Assembly (NCBI GenBank): GCA_947501275.1
Contig: CANMVD010000004.1
Coordinates: 248,001-312,000 of the forward strand
Length of the DNA: 64,000 nt
Reading direction: 5' to 3'
Source of the DNA: an uncultured Tateyamaria sp.
GTDB lineage: Bacteria; Pseudomonadota; Alphaproteobacteria; Rhodobacterales; Rhodobacteraceae
Part shown: positions 54,700-63,633 of the stretch, piece by piece
Layout: every line of letters starts with the position of its first letter
Numbering within the stretch: position 1 is the first letter of the stretch
Position numbers and translations under genes: made by a program
Notes under the pieces: generated by a model
Seen by the model: the letters and a program-made list of their open reading frames with translations, nothing else
Told to the model about the DNA's origin: nothing
The model's database searches: none

Positions 54700-56055
54700 T
54701 CAGGGACGCCGCGCCCCCGCAAGGACCGCCGCAAACCCAACCAAAAGAACGGCAACACAAATCACCAGCAGCTGTTCGTACTTGTGACCGTCCGGCAGGA
54801 GGACCGCAAAACTTGGCCACGCACGCCCGAAATAGAGCAGTGCACCAAGGCCCGCCGCGCCAAAGGCCACAAGGTAGGACCACAACGCAACCCGCCTGCC
54901 CCACACCAGACCAACCAGCAGAACCGGGGTCAAAAACATGGACGCGGTGCCGCTGACGGCCACGGCATCAAACAGAGTCGCATTGCCCCACAAGGTCAGC
55001 GCCGCGCCCCCCGCCATGAACGCAACCATAACCAACCGCCCGCCCATCAGCGAGCGCGGCGCCCACGCCAGTTCCTCAACCACCAACCGCGCTGCCGAAG
55101 ACAGCGCGGAATCCAGTGTCGATACCGCAGAGACCAACAAGGACAACATCAACAGCGCAAACACCCAGAGCGGGAACATCTGCCCCCAAGTGCCAATCAA
55201 TTCCGCTTCGTACTCCGCCCCCACAAGGCTGGCCTGAATACCAAAAAACCCAAAGCCGATAATGCAAAGTGTCGACAGCCAGAAGGCATGGACAAAGGAC
55301 CGCCGTGTCGTGGCCTCATCCGCCAGAAATCCACGATCCATCATGACCGGATCGTGAGCCGGATAGGAAAACACCTGCAGCGCAGCCACCGCCAGCAACA
55401 CCCACCCATTGTAAGACCCCGCTGTTCCCGGCGCGCTCAATACAGCACCGAAAGAAAAACCGGGCGACAAAATCAGAAACAGAAAGGCCAAACCAAACAC
55501 GACGAGAAAGACAGCCATCTGGGCAACGTCCGTGCGTAGCGCGGCACTCAATCCGCCCCACGCCGAATAGGCCAACCCGACAACGGCAACGACCACGACC
55601 GCAACTGTCGCGCCGCCGCCCATGACAGCGCCAGCTATCAGCCCCACCACCAGCAAATTGGCAAACACTTCGGACAACAGGCGCAATGCTATGACCAGAT
55701 TATAGACAGACACACCCACAGCACCGAACCGCGCGCTCAGCCAATCCTGTACGGAGACTGCGCCACGCGCGCGCAGCCGCGAAACGATGAACCCGCCGCT
55801 TAAGAAACTCAGGTAATACGCGGCATATGCCAACGTGCCCGCAATCCCGTAGAAGTATCCCAGAATCGCAGCATTCATCAGGCTGCGTGCAAATATCCAT
55901 GTGGTCACCTGACTCAGCACAAGCACCCAAAGCCCTGGCGCCTGCCCCCCCAAACGGCCCGCGAAAAAGCCCTCAACCGAGGCGCTGCGCGGAGCAGCCA
56001 GCAGACTTGCTGCAATCACTATGGCAAAGAGGATAATCAACAGGGTTGGGGTCAT
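54700..56055 (-). CDS. Sodium:solute symporter family protein
   Basis: A 451-residue inner-membrane protein with about 12-13 hydrophobic segments and the SSS-family stretch SYPAHDPVMMDRGFLADEA-like (here YPAHDPVMMDRGFLADEA). It imports a solute with sodium; the substrate is unknown. The gene is 58 bases upstream of the ABC ATPase on the same strand, so they may be one operon. Confidence 0.85.
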   Translation of the reverse strand: MTPTLLIILFAIVIAASLLAAPRSASVEGFFAGRLGGQAPGLWVLVLSQVTTWIFARSLMNAAILGYFYGIAGTLAYAAYYLSFLSGGFIVSRLRARGAVSVQDWLSARFGAVGVSVYNLVIALRLLSEVFANLLVVGLIAGAVMGGGATVAVVVVAVVGLAYSAWGGLSAALRTDVAQMAVFLVVFGLAFLFLILSPGFSFGAVLSAPGTAGSYNGWVLLAVAALQVFSYPAHDPVMMDRGFLADEATTRRSFVHAFWLSTLCIIGFGFFGIQASLVGAEYEAELIGTWGQMFPLWVFALLMLSLLVSAVSTLDSALSSAARLVVEELAWAPRSLMGGRLVMVAFMAGGAALTLWGNATLFDAVAVSGTASMFLTPVLLVGLVWGRRVALWSYLVAFGAAGLGALLYFGRAWPSFAVLLPDGHKYEQLLVICVAVLLVGFAAVLAGARRP

Positions 56056-56252
56056 TTCAGGCGCTCACTCAGAGGGATGTGGCGCATCGCTACCAGTGCG
56101 CAAACCGGCACACCAGCCACCCTACGCAGACGTGAACGGGTCGGTGGGCGCCTTCTTGTGCGGGGAAAATTCTCCTCAGTCAGGCGACGCGCCCGCCGCG
56201 CAGACAGGGCGGCGCACTTTGCAGCCGGGCAGATCAGAGCCACTCGGCAACT

Positions 56253-57377
56253 TTACACAATCTCAAATGCGGCCTCTGCCCGGTCCGCCCCGTTGACCTG
56301 CACAACCAAACCGTGCGCGCCCTTGTGCAATTCAAATGTGGTCGCATTGGCCTTGAGCTTGTGAACCTTCTTCAAAACCAGCGGCTTGTCGGCCGTAACC
56401 TGCCCGACTTTCAGCTTGAAGACCTTCTCCGCCGAACGCCCAGAAGGCCGTGCAAAACGAATGCGGTAATCCACCAAAACCGGGCAACTCTCTCCGGTTA
56501 ATGTCACTTCAAATGTCAGCGCGTCTCCCAATTGCACCGCTGGCGCGGCCACCGTAACTGACACATCCAGTGCTACATCGCCGCGATAGCCCAGCATCTC
56601 CATCGCGCCGGGATGACCGTCCTTGATCAACGTGCGCAGCGCATGACGGCGCATCCACGCGCGCTCCTTGGGGTTCTGACTGCCCTCAGCCTCCCATGCG
56701 GCAAGACGTTCCAGCACTGCGTCCGGATCTGTCTTGGCCACATCATTGAGATGATTGGCGACCGAGCGGGTGACAAATCGCGTTTCATCCGCTTGCAGTC
56801 GATCCAACAAGGGCAACGTCTGATCCAGATTCAGATCGACCTTGCGCGCCCACGGGAGCTTGGGGCGCATCCCTTCACTGACCAAGCGACGGACATGGTA
56901 ATTCTCGTCCCCCGCCCAATTGGCCAACCGGGCCAACGTCTTCTCGGGCCACCGGTTCAGAAAGGCGCGGATGTAAAATTCCATCGAAAAGCGCTGCGTG
57001 GCGGCATAGAGCAGATCCAAGGCCCGCTCGCGATGCTCTTCCAGCCCATGGCGCACCGCCAAAATCCCCGGAACGGCATGGATGAACCGACCAAAATCAT
57101 CGTCGCTCAAAGACGGATCAAGGCGCTGAGGCATCGCCGCCTCCAACTGATCCGCCATGGTGGGAAAATCGGGTGCAAGGTAGGGTTCAGCGCAATCCGC
57201 AAACCAGTCAAGGCACTCCATCAAGGACCGCTCGGCAATACCGGACAAGGCCTTGCGATGGAAGGCGTCGCGCTCAAATCCGGGAACGCCAGCGGCCAAC
57301 TCATCGGCCAAGTCACCTAAAGAACCTGCGTTAAACAGCTGATCTTTCAATGAAAACGTCGCAGGTGCCTTGGCCAT
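56253..57377 (-). CDS. AlkC-type DNA glycosylase with C-terminal Ig-like domain
   Basis: A 374-residue protein. Residues 1-265 are HEAT-like helical repeats with the AlkC block TRFVTRSVANHLNDVAK, which matches the alkylated-DNA glycosylases that do not flip the base. Residues about 270-374 are beta-rich, as in the immunoglobulin-like domain of AlkC, where it contributes to DNA binding. Expected role: removal of N3-alkylated bases such as 3-methylcytosine and 3-methyladenine. No ada or alkB is nearby. Confidence 0.8.
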   Translation of the reverse strand: MAKAPATFSLKDQLFNAGSLGDLADELAAGVPGFERDAFHRKALSGIAERSLMECLDWFADCAEPYLAPDFPTMADQLEAAMPQRLDPSLSDDDFGRFIHAVPGILAVRHGLEEHRERALDLLYAATQRFSMEFYIRAFLNRWPEKTLARLANWAGDENYHVRRLVSEGMRPKLPWARKVDLNLDQTLPLLDRLQADETRFVTRSVANHLNDVAKTDPDAVLERLAAWEAEGSQNPKERAWMRRHALRTLIKDGHPGAMEMLGYRGDVALDVSVTVAAPAVQLGDALTFEVTLTGESCPVLVDYRIRFARPSGRSAEKVFKLKVGQVTADKPLVLKKVHKLKANATTFELHKGAHGLVVQVNGADRAEAAFEIV

Positions 57378-57383
57378 ATCGAC

Positions 57384-58103
57384 TCACCCTCGCGCGCGTC
57401 GTCGCAGCCCGCAAAACGCCAGAACTCCAAAGCCCAACAGCGGCAGGGACGCAGGCAATGGCACAGGCGGCACATCAGACGCAAAGATCGCATCGACACC
57501 GCCGAGTCCAAAATCACTGATGGACGTGAATGACCCACGCGAGTTCGGATCATCCAGCAAACAATTCAGTACAGACGGATTGAAATTGCCCACGCCAATG
57601 ATGTGCAACTCAATGTCGTTGCTGATCAGACTGGATTCCAACGCGCATGGGTTTTGCGAACTCGCAGGCACGGGGTTGCCATCGGTGATCAGGAACATCA
57701 CCCGCCGATAATTTGGCAAGGTGGCGAGATTCGCGAACTGAGTGATGCCATCCTGCACCGCAGTCCTGGTATGCGTCGTTCCTTGATAATGGCGCAGATT
57801 GTCGATGTCGTTTGTGATGACGCTCCGGTCCTGATTGGCGACGAAACTCCGTTGAAACTTGATGCCATTGGAAAACACGTTCAAACCGATGATCGAGTTG
57901 TCCAGCGCCGGGCTGTTGACAATGGAATTGGTAAAGGTCTTGACCTGATCCCACCCGCTGGCGCCCAGCGACCCGCTGGAATCCAGCGAAAAATACACAT
58001 AGGCGTCGTCGTAAACAGTGGACGCCGTGGCCTTTTCGCCACTCCCTGCAAGTGTAGCCGCAGTGATTGTAGCCACAGCACATACGCGCGTGAAAAATGT
58101 CAT
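57384..58103 (-). CDS. Secreted VWA protein with VPLPA-CTERM surface-sorting signal
   Basis: A 239-residue protein with a signal peptide (cut near ATAST), a VWA domain starting at YFSLDSSGSL (metal-site DxSGS) with later FLITDGNPVPAS, and a C-terminal VPLPASLPLLGFGVLAF helix then a LRRRARG tail. That tail is the exosortase-type VPLPA-CTERM signal of Rhodobacterales. The exosortase is not in the window. ATG at 58103 is chosen; AGGA lies 7-8 bases upstream. Confidence 0.85.
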   Translation of the reverse strand: MTFFTRVCAVATITAATLAGSGEKATASTVYDDAYVYFSLDSSGSLGASGWDQVKTFTNSIVNSPALDNSIIGLNVFSNGIKFQRSFVANQDRSVITNDIDNLRHYQGTTHTRTAVQDGITQFANLATLPNYRRVMFLITDGNPVPASSQNPCALESSLISNDIELHIIGVGNFNPSVLNCLLDDPNSRGSFTSISDFGLGGVDAIFASDVPPVPLPASLPLLGFGVLAFCGLRRRARG

Positions 58104-58203
58104 TCGAACCATCCTGAAATCAGAAGACGTTAAACACAACCTATCAGCGAACCTTCGCCATTCAATCCCTTTTTGCGACACTCACCGGACAATCGCAGCC
58201 TGC

Positions 58204-58983
58204 CTAGATCGTCGCCACCGTCGCCCCGCCATCCAGCAGCAGATTCTGCCCCACAATGAAGCCTGCATGGGTCGAACAGAGGAACGCACAGGCCGCGCCG
58301 AACTCTTGGCGCGTGCCATAGCGCCCTGCGGGAATAGTTGCCGCTCGCTGCGCGCGGGCTTCTTCCAGCGTGATGCCTTGGGCCTCCACAACACCGCCAT
58401 CCAGCGCATCGGCACGGTCCGTTGCATGGATCCCCGGCAACAGGTTGTTGATGGTCACACCCGATCCCGCCACCTGACGCGATGTACCCGCCACATAGCC
58501 CGTCAAACCAGTGCGCGCCGCATTGGACAGCCCCAAAACGGGGATCGGTGCCTTGACCGATTGCGAAGTTATGTTGACCACCCGCCCCCAGCCGCGATCC
58601 ATCATCCCCGGCACAAGCGCTTTGATCATCGCAATGGGTGCCAGCATGTTGGAATCCAGAGCAGTGATGAAATCATCGCGGTCCCAGTCATGCCACATAC
58701 CGGGTGGCGGACCGCCCGCATTGTTGACCAGAATATCAATGTCGCCTGCCGCCTCGATCAGGGCCGCCTGCCCGTTCTGGGTCGACACGTCCGCCGCCAC
58801 CGTGACAACCTCAACCCCGTAAGCGGTCCGGATCGCCTCGGCTGAGGCCTCAAGCGTGTCTACACCGCGTCCGTTCATCACCAGATGTACACCCGCACCG
58901 GCCAGTGCCTCGGCGCAGCCCAAGCCCAACCCCTTCGAGGATGCACACACAACCGCCCGTTTTCCCGCAATTCCCAAATCCAT
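58204..58983 (-). CDS. Atypical SDR-family oxidoreductase
   Basis: A 259-residue short-chain dehydrogenase-like protein with CASSKGLGLGCAEAL as the nucleotide motif and NNAGGPPPG. The catalytic YxxxK is replaced by SNAAR (PVLGLSNAARTGL), with the catalytic serine region NITSQS retained. Many members of this subgroup share the change, so catalysis may work differently. GGAGGA precedes the start. It is divergent from the third Hint gene. Confidence 0.85.
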   Translation of the reverse strand: MDLGIAGKRAVVCASSKGLGLGCAEALAGAGVHLVMNGRGVDTLEASAEAIRTAYGVEVVTVAADVSTQNGQAALIEAAGDIDILVNNAGGPPPGMWHDWDRDDFITALDSNMLAPIAMIKALVPGMMDRGWGRVVNITSQSVKAPIPVLGLSNAARTGLTGYVAGTSRQVAGSGVTINNLLPGIHATDRADALDGGVVEAQGITLEEARAQRAATIPAGRYGTRQEFGAACAFLCSTHAGFIVGQNLLLDGGATVATI

Positions 58984-59118
58984 GATGTCCTCCGCATATC
59001 TGTTTAACCAAGAGGTAACGCCCCCCTCACAGATGCGCCAGCAAAAGACCGAAGCGTTGACCGATCCACGCCACAATTCTACGTTAAACCCTCTCGCATC
59101 CCACCAGCCCGAGCACCA

Positions 59119-60117
59119 ATGACCGACACGCCCACCACTCCAGCCCAAAGCCTTGCTGTTCTGCGCGCGCAAGACGTCTGCATCAGCGATGGTGCCAATA
59201 TGGGCGACGTGCTTTCGTTTGGGGCGGATCTGATGCTGGATGATGTTTATACGCTGGCGTCGGGTGCTGACACGCAGCGGCTGACTGTGCATACAGGGAC
59301 CTCACACCTGATCGTTGCCGAAAACAGTGCGCTTGGCCATGCCGGGGCAACCATCCATCTGGATTGCGCCATCACGCTGATGCCTCCAGACGGTCACGTC
59401 ACGGATGCTATTGTTTTGGTCGAAGTGGACGACAGCGGAGACATCAACGCGATCTATCTGTGCCCCTTGGCCGCGCTGACGCCCAAAACACCTTACGCAT
59501 TGGTGGGGGTGGACACAGACACAGTGCGCGAAAAATTCGCACAACTCGCCTGCGCCCGGTTCACACGTGGCACCCGGATTACCATGGCCTCGGGCGCGCA
59601 AGTCCCGATCGAAGACCTCAAGGTTGGAGACCGGGTTCTGACACGCAATGATGGCGTGCAGGCGGTCGGCTGGATTGGGCAATCCACTGTTCGCGCGGTC
59701 GGCGATTTTGCCCCGATCCGGATCAAGGCCGGCACGCTTAACAACGCCCACGATCTGATCGTTTCGCCCGATCACCGCCTGTTCATCTACCAGCGCACAG
59801 ACCAGTTGGGTGCAGGGCGTTCTGAACTGCTGGTCAAAGCCCGGCATCTCGTGAACGGAGACTCTGTGGTCATCCAAGACGGCGGCTTTGTGGACTATTT
59901 CGAACTGCTCTTTGACAGCCACCAGATCATCTATGCCGAAGGGATCGCGGCTGAATCCATGCTGATCGACACACGCACCCGTTCGGCCCTGCCCGACGAG
60001 ATCACTGCCGACCTGTCCCAGCACATCAACGAAGGGCTGTCGGGTCTGGACGTGACCGAAACGCTGTTGGACCGGCCCGATGCCGCAGAACTCCTGCGCA
60101 GGGCGTCGCTGCGTTAA
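59119..60117 (+). CDS. Hint-domain protein, shifted cysteine
   Basis: A 332-residue protein. The N-terminal half is beta-rich and acidic. The Hint block reads CARFTRGTRITMASG: the position usually held by cysteine in CFTRGT is arginine, with a cysteine two residues earlier. The histidine block VSPDHRLFI is intact. Autoprocessing is uncertain. No signal peptide. The 3' end overlaps the reverse-strand VPLPA-CTERM remnant by a few bases. Confidence 0.78.
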   Translation: MTDTPTTPAQSLAVLRAQDVCISDGANMGDVLSFGADLMLDDVYTLASGADTQRLTVHTGTSHLIVAENSALGHAGATIHLDCAITLMPPDGHVTDAIVLVEVDDSGDINAIYLCPLAALTPKTPYALVGVDTDTVREKFAQLACARFTRGTRITMASGAQVPIEDLKVGDRVLTRNDGVQAVGWIGQSTVRAVGDFAPIRIKAGTLNNAHDLIVSPDHRLFIYQRTDQLGAGRSELLVKARHLVNGDSVVIQDGGFVDYFELLFDSHQIIYAEGIAAESMLIDTRTRSALPDEITADLSQHINEGLSGLDVTETLLDRPDAAELLRRASLR

Positions 60118-60582
60118 AGCGGCACACAGCCAAAAGCCGCCCTGATGCGATCAGGACGGCGCCGTTTGAACCAAACCAGGCCTGCAAGTCCGCCCAACTG
60201 CAGCGGCATACCCGCAGGCACCGGCAGCGGGGTCGCATCAACCGAAAACACCATCATCAAAGATCGGGAACTGTCCATCGACGGGGGCCGAAATGCTCAG
60301 GAGTGACAGGTTGGAAAACCTGATCAAATCGACAACGTCGTCGTCAAACAACGCCAGCGTTGGCAACACTGAAATTGCGAAATCATTGTCAATAATGTTC
60401 ACCCGACCACTCAATGCAGTCATGGCGAACCCACTTTCGGAACAGGTGTCTCCGTTGGCCAGCGGGCTCACATCAACGTTCAATGCGACCCCGTTGAAGT
60501 TCTTCATGGCAGCCTCGCCAGCGCCGACCAGTCCAATTGACAACCCGATCACAACAGCAGTCTGCTCTTGGTTCTTCAGCAT
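60114..60582 (-). pseudogene. VPLPA-CTERM protein split by a single-base frameshift
   Basis: The frame from 60582 gives 114 residues: a hydrophobic leader (AVVIGLSIGLVGAG) and an acidic beta-rich stretch ending DDGVFG at TGA (60238-60240). In the next frame, 60239-60114, the translation continues TPLPVPAGMPLQLGGLAGLVWF then KRRR, a VPLPA-CTERM signal without its own start. Removing one T from the TTTT run near 60245 joins the two (DDGVSVDATPLP). It is either a disabled gene, a phase-variable one or a base error. Its extracellular role is unknown. Confidence 0.65.
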
Positions 60583-60685
60583 TTTTTTACAAATTTAGAC
60601 GCTTTGAAGGAGCGTTCGGGATCAGCACCTTACCGTCAAGAACCAAGCCCCGACCCCTTTTTTTCAATTTGATCACAGGTCGCAA

Positions 60686-61051
60686 TTAAGCGGCGTAAAA
60701 GAATTCTTCCCGCGTGATCTTACCCCCGGCCACGTGATACACGCCGACCTCTTTCATGTCGTCAATCGCACCCGTTTCCTTGTTCTTGGTCTTCATCTCA
60801 AAGATCACGGCAAAGCGGTCATCCCCGTGGGGCATTGGATCAGAGATTTCGCCGCCCAAGACCTCAAAGGTGTTGTCCCACCACTCATGTTTGCCTTTTA
60901 TCGCGTCCAGCCCTTCTGCTGCGCGCCCGTCTCCGAAATCAACGGGTTCGACCGAAACGGCATCCGGGGCATACAAGGCATCAAGGTTCGGCCCCGTATC
61001 TCCGCTGCGGCACCCGGCAACCAATGCGTCGGCAATTTCCTGAAGGGTCAT
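60686..61051 (-). CDS. SnoaL-like / NTF2-fold protein
   Basis: A 121-residue protein of the NTF2-like superfamily. The block WWDNTFEVLGGEISD and the pair DRFAVIFEMKTKNKETG (split) fit a SnoaL-like fold. Such small proteins often accompany YafY/WYL regulators. The start at 61051 follows AUAGGAG. An inverted repeat like that of the WYL locus lies about 50 bases upstream, so the regulator at 52128 may control it. Confidence 0.8.
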   Translation of the reverse strand: MTLQEIADALVAGCRSGDTGPNLDALYAPDAVSVEPVDFGDGRAAEGLDAIKGKHEWWDNTFEVLGGEISDPMPHGDDRFAVIFEMKTKNKETGAIDDMKEVGVYHVAGGKITREEFFYAA

Positions 61052-61099
61052 GATCTTTCTCCTATCTGGTGTTGATGCAAACAGATCTACCCGCACCCC

Positions 61100-61116
61100 C
61101 TGACAGTTTTTGTCAG
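61100..61116. promoter_or_regulatory. Operator-like repeat upstream of the SnoaL-like gene
   Basis: CTGACA (61100-61105), GTTTT, TGTCAG (61111-61116). The arms equal the inner part of the 51755-51780 repeat, but the spacer is 5 rather than 6 bases. It lies 50 bases upstream of the minus-strand start at 61051. Confidence 0.55.
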
Positions 61117-61256
61117 TACGCCCATGGCTCTGCATTTTGGCACACAGTATCGCCGCGCCGCGTGAGTACCTTGCCGTGACAGACTTGGTGCACTGGTTGA
61201 GTTCCCACGTTTTGGCACCGCTTGCCCCCTTCCTGCGGCCCCGATATACGGCCTGC

Positions 61257-62867
61257 ATGTTAGATAACCGCCCCGAATTGCCCCCCGAAATTGCCCGTCG
61301 CCGTACTTTTGCGATCATCTCGCACCCGGACGCGGGCAAGACGACACTGACCGAGAAGTTTCTGCTCTTTGGCGGCGCCATTCAGATGGCCGGACAGGTG
61401 CGGGCCAAGGGTGAGGCGCGGCGCACCCGATCCGACTTTATGGCGATGGAGAAAGACCGCGGAATCTCGGTGTCCGCCTCCGCCATGTCCTTTGATTTCT
61501 CGAACAGTATCAACACGTTCCGCTTCAATCTTGTGGACACGCCGGGGCACTCGGACTTTTCTGAGGACACCTATCGGACGCTCACAGCAGTGGACGCAGC
61601 CATCATGGTAATCGACGGAGCCAAAGGTGTCGAAAGCCAGACTCAAAAGCTGTTTGAAGTCTGTCGCCTGCGCGATCTGCCGATCCTGACCTTTTGTAAC
61701 AAGATGGACCGCGAAAGCCGCGATACATTTGAGATCATTGACGAAATTCAGGAAAACCTTGCCATTGACGTGACCCCGGCCAGTTGGCCCATTGGCGTCG
61801 GGCGCGATTTCATCGGCTGTTACGACATCCTGCGCGATCGCCTCGAACTGATGGATCGTGCTGACCGTAACAAGGTCGCGGAAAGCATTGAAATCAACGG
61901 CCTGGACGATCCAAAGCTCGCGGATCACGTGCCCGCCGCGCAATTGGAACAGCTCCGCGAAGAGCTGGAAATGGCGCGCGAACTGCTGCCACCGCTCGAC
62001 CCTGTGGCCATGCAGCAAGGTACATTGACCCCGATCTGGTTTGGCTCTGCAATTAACTCGTTCGGCGTCAAGGAACTGATGGAAGGGATCGCGACATACG
62101 GCCCCGAACCACAGATCCAATCCGCGCAGCCGCGCGAAATTCTGCCCGAGGAATCAAAGGTGTCAGGCTTTGTCTTTAAAGTTCAGGCCAACATGGATCC
62201 CAAACACCGGGACCGCGTCGCTTTTGTGCGTATGGCCTCTGGGCACTTCAAGCGCGGTATGAAACTGACCCATGTGCGCACCAAGAAACCCATGGCAATT
62301 TCCAACCCTGTGATGTTCCTCGCGTCTGATCGGGAACTGGCCGAAGAGGCCTGGGCCGGTGATATCATCGGCATCCCCAACCACGGCCAATTGCGCATTG
62401 GCGATACCTTGACCGAAGGAGAAGCGTTGCGTGTGACGGGTATCCCTTCCTTTGCCCCGGAACTGTTGCAGGGCGTCCGAGCCGGCGATCCCCTCAAGGC
62501 CAAGCATCTGGAAAAGGCGTTGATGCAATTCGCCGAAGAAGGCGCTGCCAAGGTCTTCAAACCGTCCATTGGGTCTGGGTTTGTTGTGGGCGTTGTCGGG
62601 CAGTTGCAATTTGAGGTACTCGCCAGCCGGATCGAGCTGGAATACGGGCTGCCCGTGCGGTTCGAACAGTCCCAATTCACCTCGGCCCGTTGGGTGAGCG
62701 GCGACAAGCAAGCCGTTGAGAAGTTTAGCGATTCCAACAAGCAACACATTGCGCACGACCACGATGGCGACATCGTGTACCTGACACGCCTGCAATGGGA
62801 CATTGACCGCGTCGAGCGGGACTACCCGGATGTGAAACTCACCGCGACCAAGGAAATGATGGTATAG
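61257..62867 (+). CDS. prfC: Peptide chain release factor 3
   Basis: A translational GTPase that recycles class I release factors. The 536-residue protein has the P-loop SHPDAGKTTLTEK, the switch/G2 region and DTPGHSDFSEDT, and NKMDRE. The ATG at 61257 (MLDNRPELPPEIARRRTFA, split) is the family start; the longer frame is not conserved-looking. Terminal KEMMV. Confidence 0.97.
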   Translation: MLDNRPELPPEIARRRTFAIISHPDAGKTTLTEKFLLFGGAIQMAGQVRAKGEARRTRSDFMAMEKDRGISVSASAMSFDFSNSINTFRFNLVDTPGHSDFSEDTYRTLTAVDAAIMVIDGAKGVESQTQKLFEVCRLRDLPILTFCNKMDRESRDTFEIIDEIQENLAIDVTPASWPIGVGRDFIGCYDILRDRLELMDRADRNKVAESIEINGLDDPKLADHVPAAQLEQLREELEMARELLPPLDPVAMQQGTLTPIWFGSAINSFGVKELMEGIATYGPEPQIQSAQPREILPEESKVSGFVFKVQANMDPKHRDRVAFVRMASGHFKRGMKLTHVRTKKPMAISNPVMFLASDRELAEEAWAGDIIGIPNHGQLRIGDTLTEGEALRVTGIPSFAPELLQGVRAGDPLKAKHLEKALMQFAEEGAAKVFKPSIGSGFVVGVVGQLQFEVLASRIELEYGLPVRFEQSQFTSARWVSGDKQAVEKFSDSNKQHIAHDHDGDIVYLTRLQWDIDRVERDYPDVKLTATKEMMV

Positions 62868-62874
62868 AGGGGCA

Positions 62875-63621
62875 ATGATGTTCCTCGAACCGACCCTCTA
62901 CCGCGGTGGCTATGCCAAGTTGATGAAGTATCTGGAACGGCGTCAAAGACCCTTCCACGATGCCGACAAGATCCTGCCCCCCCGCGACGTCAATCTGCGC
63001 AGGCTCTACCGTAAAACCGTGCCCAAGACGACCCAATCCATCGAAGATCTGCCGCGCTATGACGCACAACGCAAATGGTTGGAACTGCAGATCGAGTTTG
63101 AAGGCCAGTCAGAACTTTTTCGCCTTCATGCGATGGTGATTGCAATGTCACGGCGTACGGATCCTCCTGCGGATGCCCTGCCCCTTTTCTTTCGCATCTG
63201 GAACGAACAGGGCCCGCTGATGGCCAAGAAACTCTCGACACGCTGGTTGATTTCCGCAGCCACGACATTCGCTGATTGCGGTCAGAATGGTGATCAGCGC
63301 GCACTTGGGATGGGTCTGTCGTTGCTATTTGATCTGATCAAACTGCATGACAGCGAACGGCGCAATGCAGGGCTGAGCGGCGACACACCCGCCCCCTTTG
63401 TACGCCCCAAGGACCGTCCTCCCCTCGCCTATGACATGGCAGCCTATTCTTTTGAAAAGGGCGATCTGGATAAGGTCATGTTGGCCCGTCTGTGGCAATT
63501 GTCCGAACGTGATGCGACCATTGCGCCGCTGGCCGTTGCCATGTTGCGTATGGTCATGGTGGATCATCGCAGTATTTTCGGGCGCGCACAGGCGCTCAAA
63601 CCGCCAAAGCAACCAAAGTAG
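62875..63621 (+). CDS. Conserved protein of unknown function
   Basis: A 248-residue helical, basic protein starting at ATG-ATG after GAGGGG. No motif is recognised: the middle has RLHAMVIAMSRR and the end has QALKPPKQPK. It lies 7 bases after prfC and 12 bases before a glycosyltransferase, so it may belong to a surface-glycan locus that runs off the window. Confidence 0.75.
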   Translation: MMFLEPTLYRGGYAKLMKYLERRQRPFHDADKILPPRDVNLRRLYRKTVPKTTQSIEDLPRYDAQRKWLELQIEFEGQSELFRLHAMVIAMSRRTDPPADALPLFFRIWNEQGPLMAKKLSTRWLISAATTFADCGQNGDQRALGMGLSLLFDLIKLHDSERRNAGLSGDTPAPFVRPKDRPPLAYDMAAYSFEKGDLDKVMLARLWQLSERDATIAPLAVAMLRMVMVDHRSIFGRAQALKPPKQPK

Positions 63622-63633
63622 GAAGGGGCAATT

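Noticed and set aside
56138-56150. Third copy of the nested palindromic element
   Set aside because: Only a 13-base match (GGGTCGGTGGGCG) is shared and the inner arms are absent, so it may be chance in GC-rich sequence.
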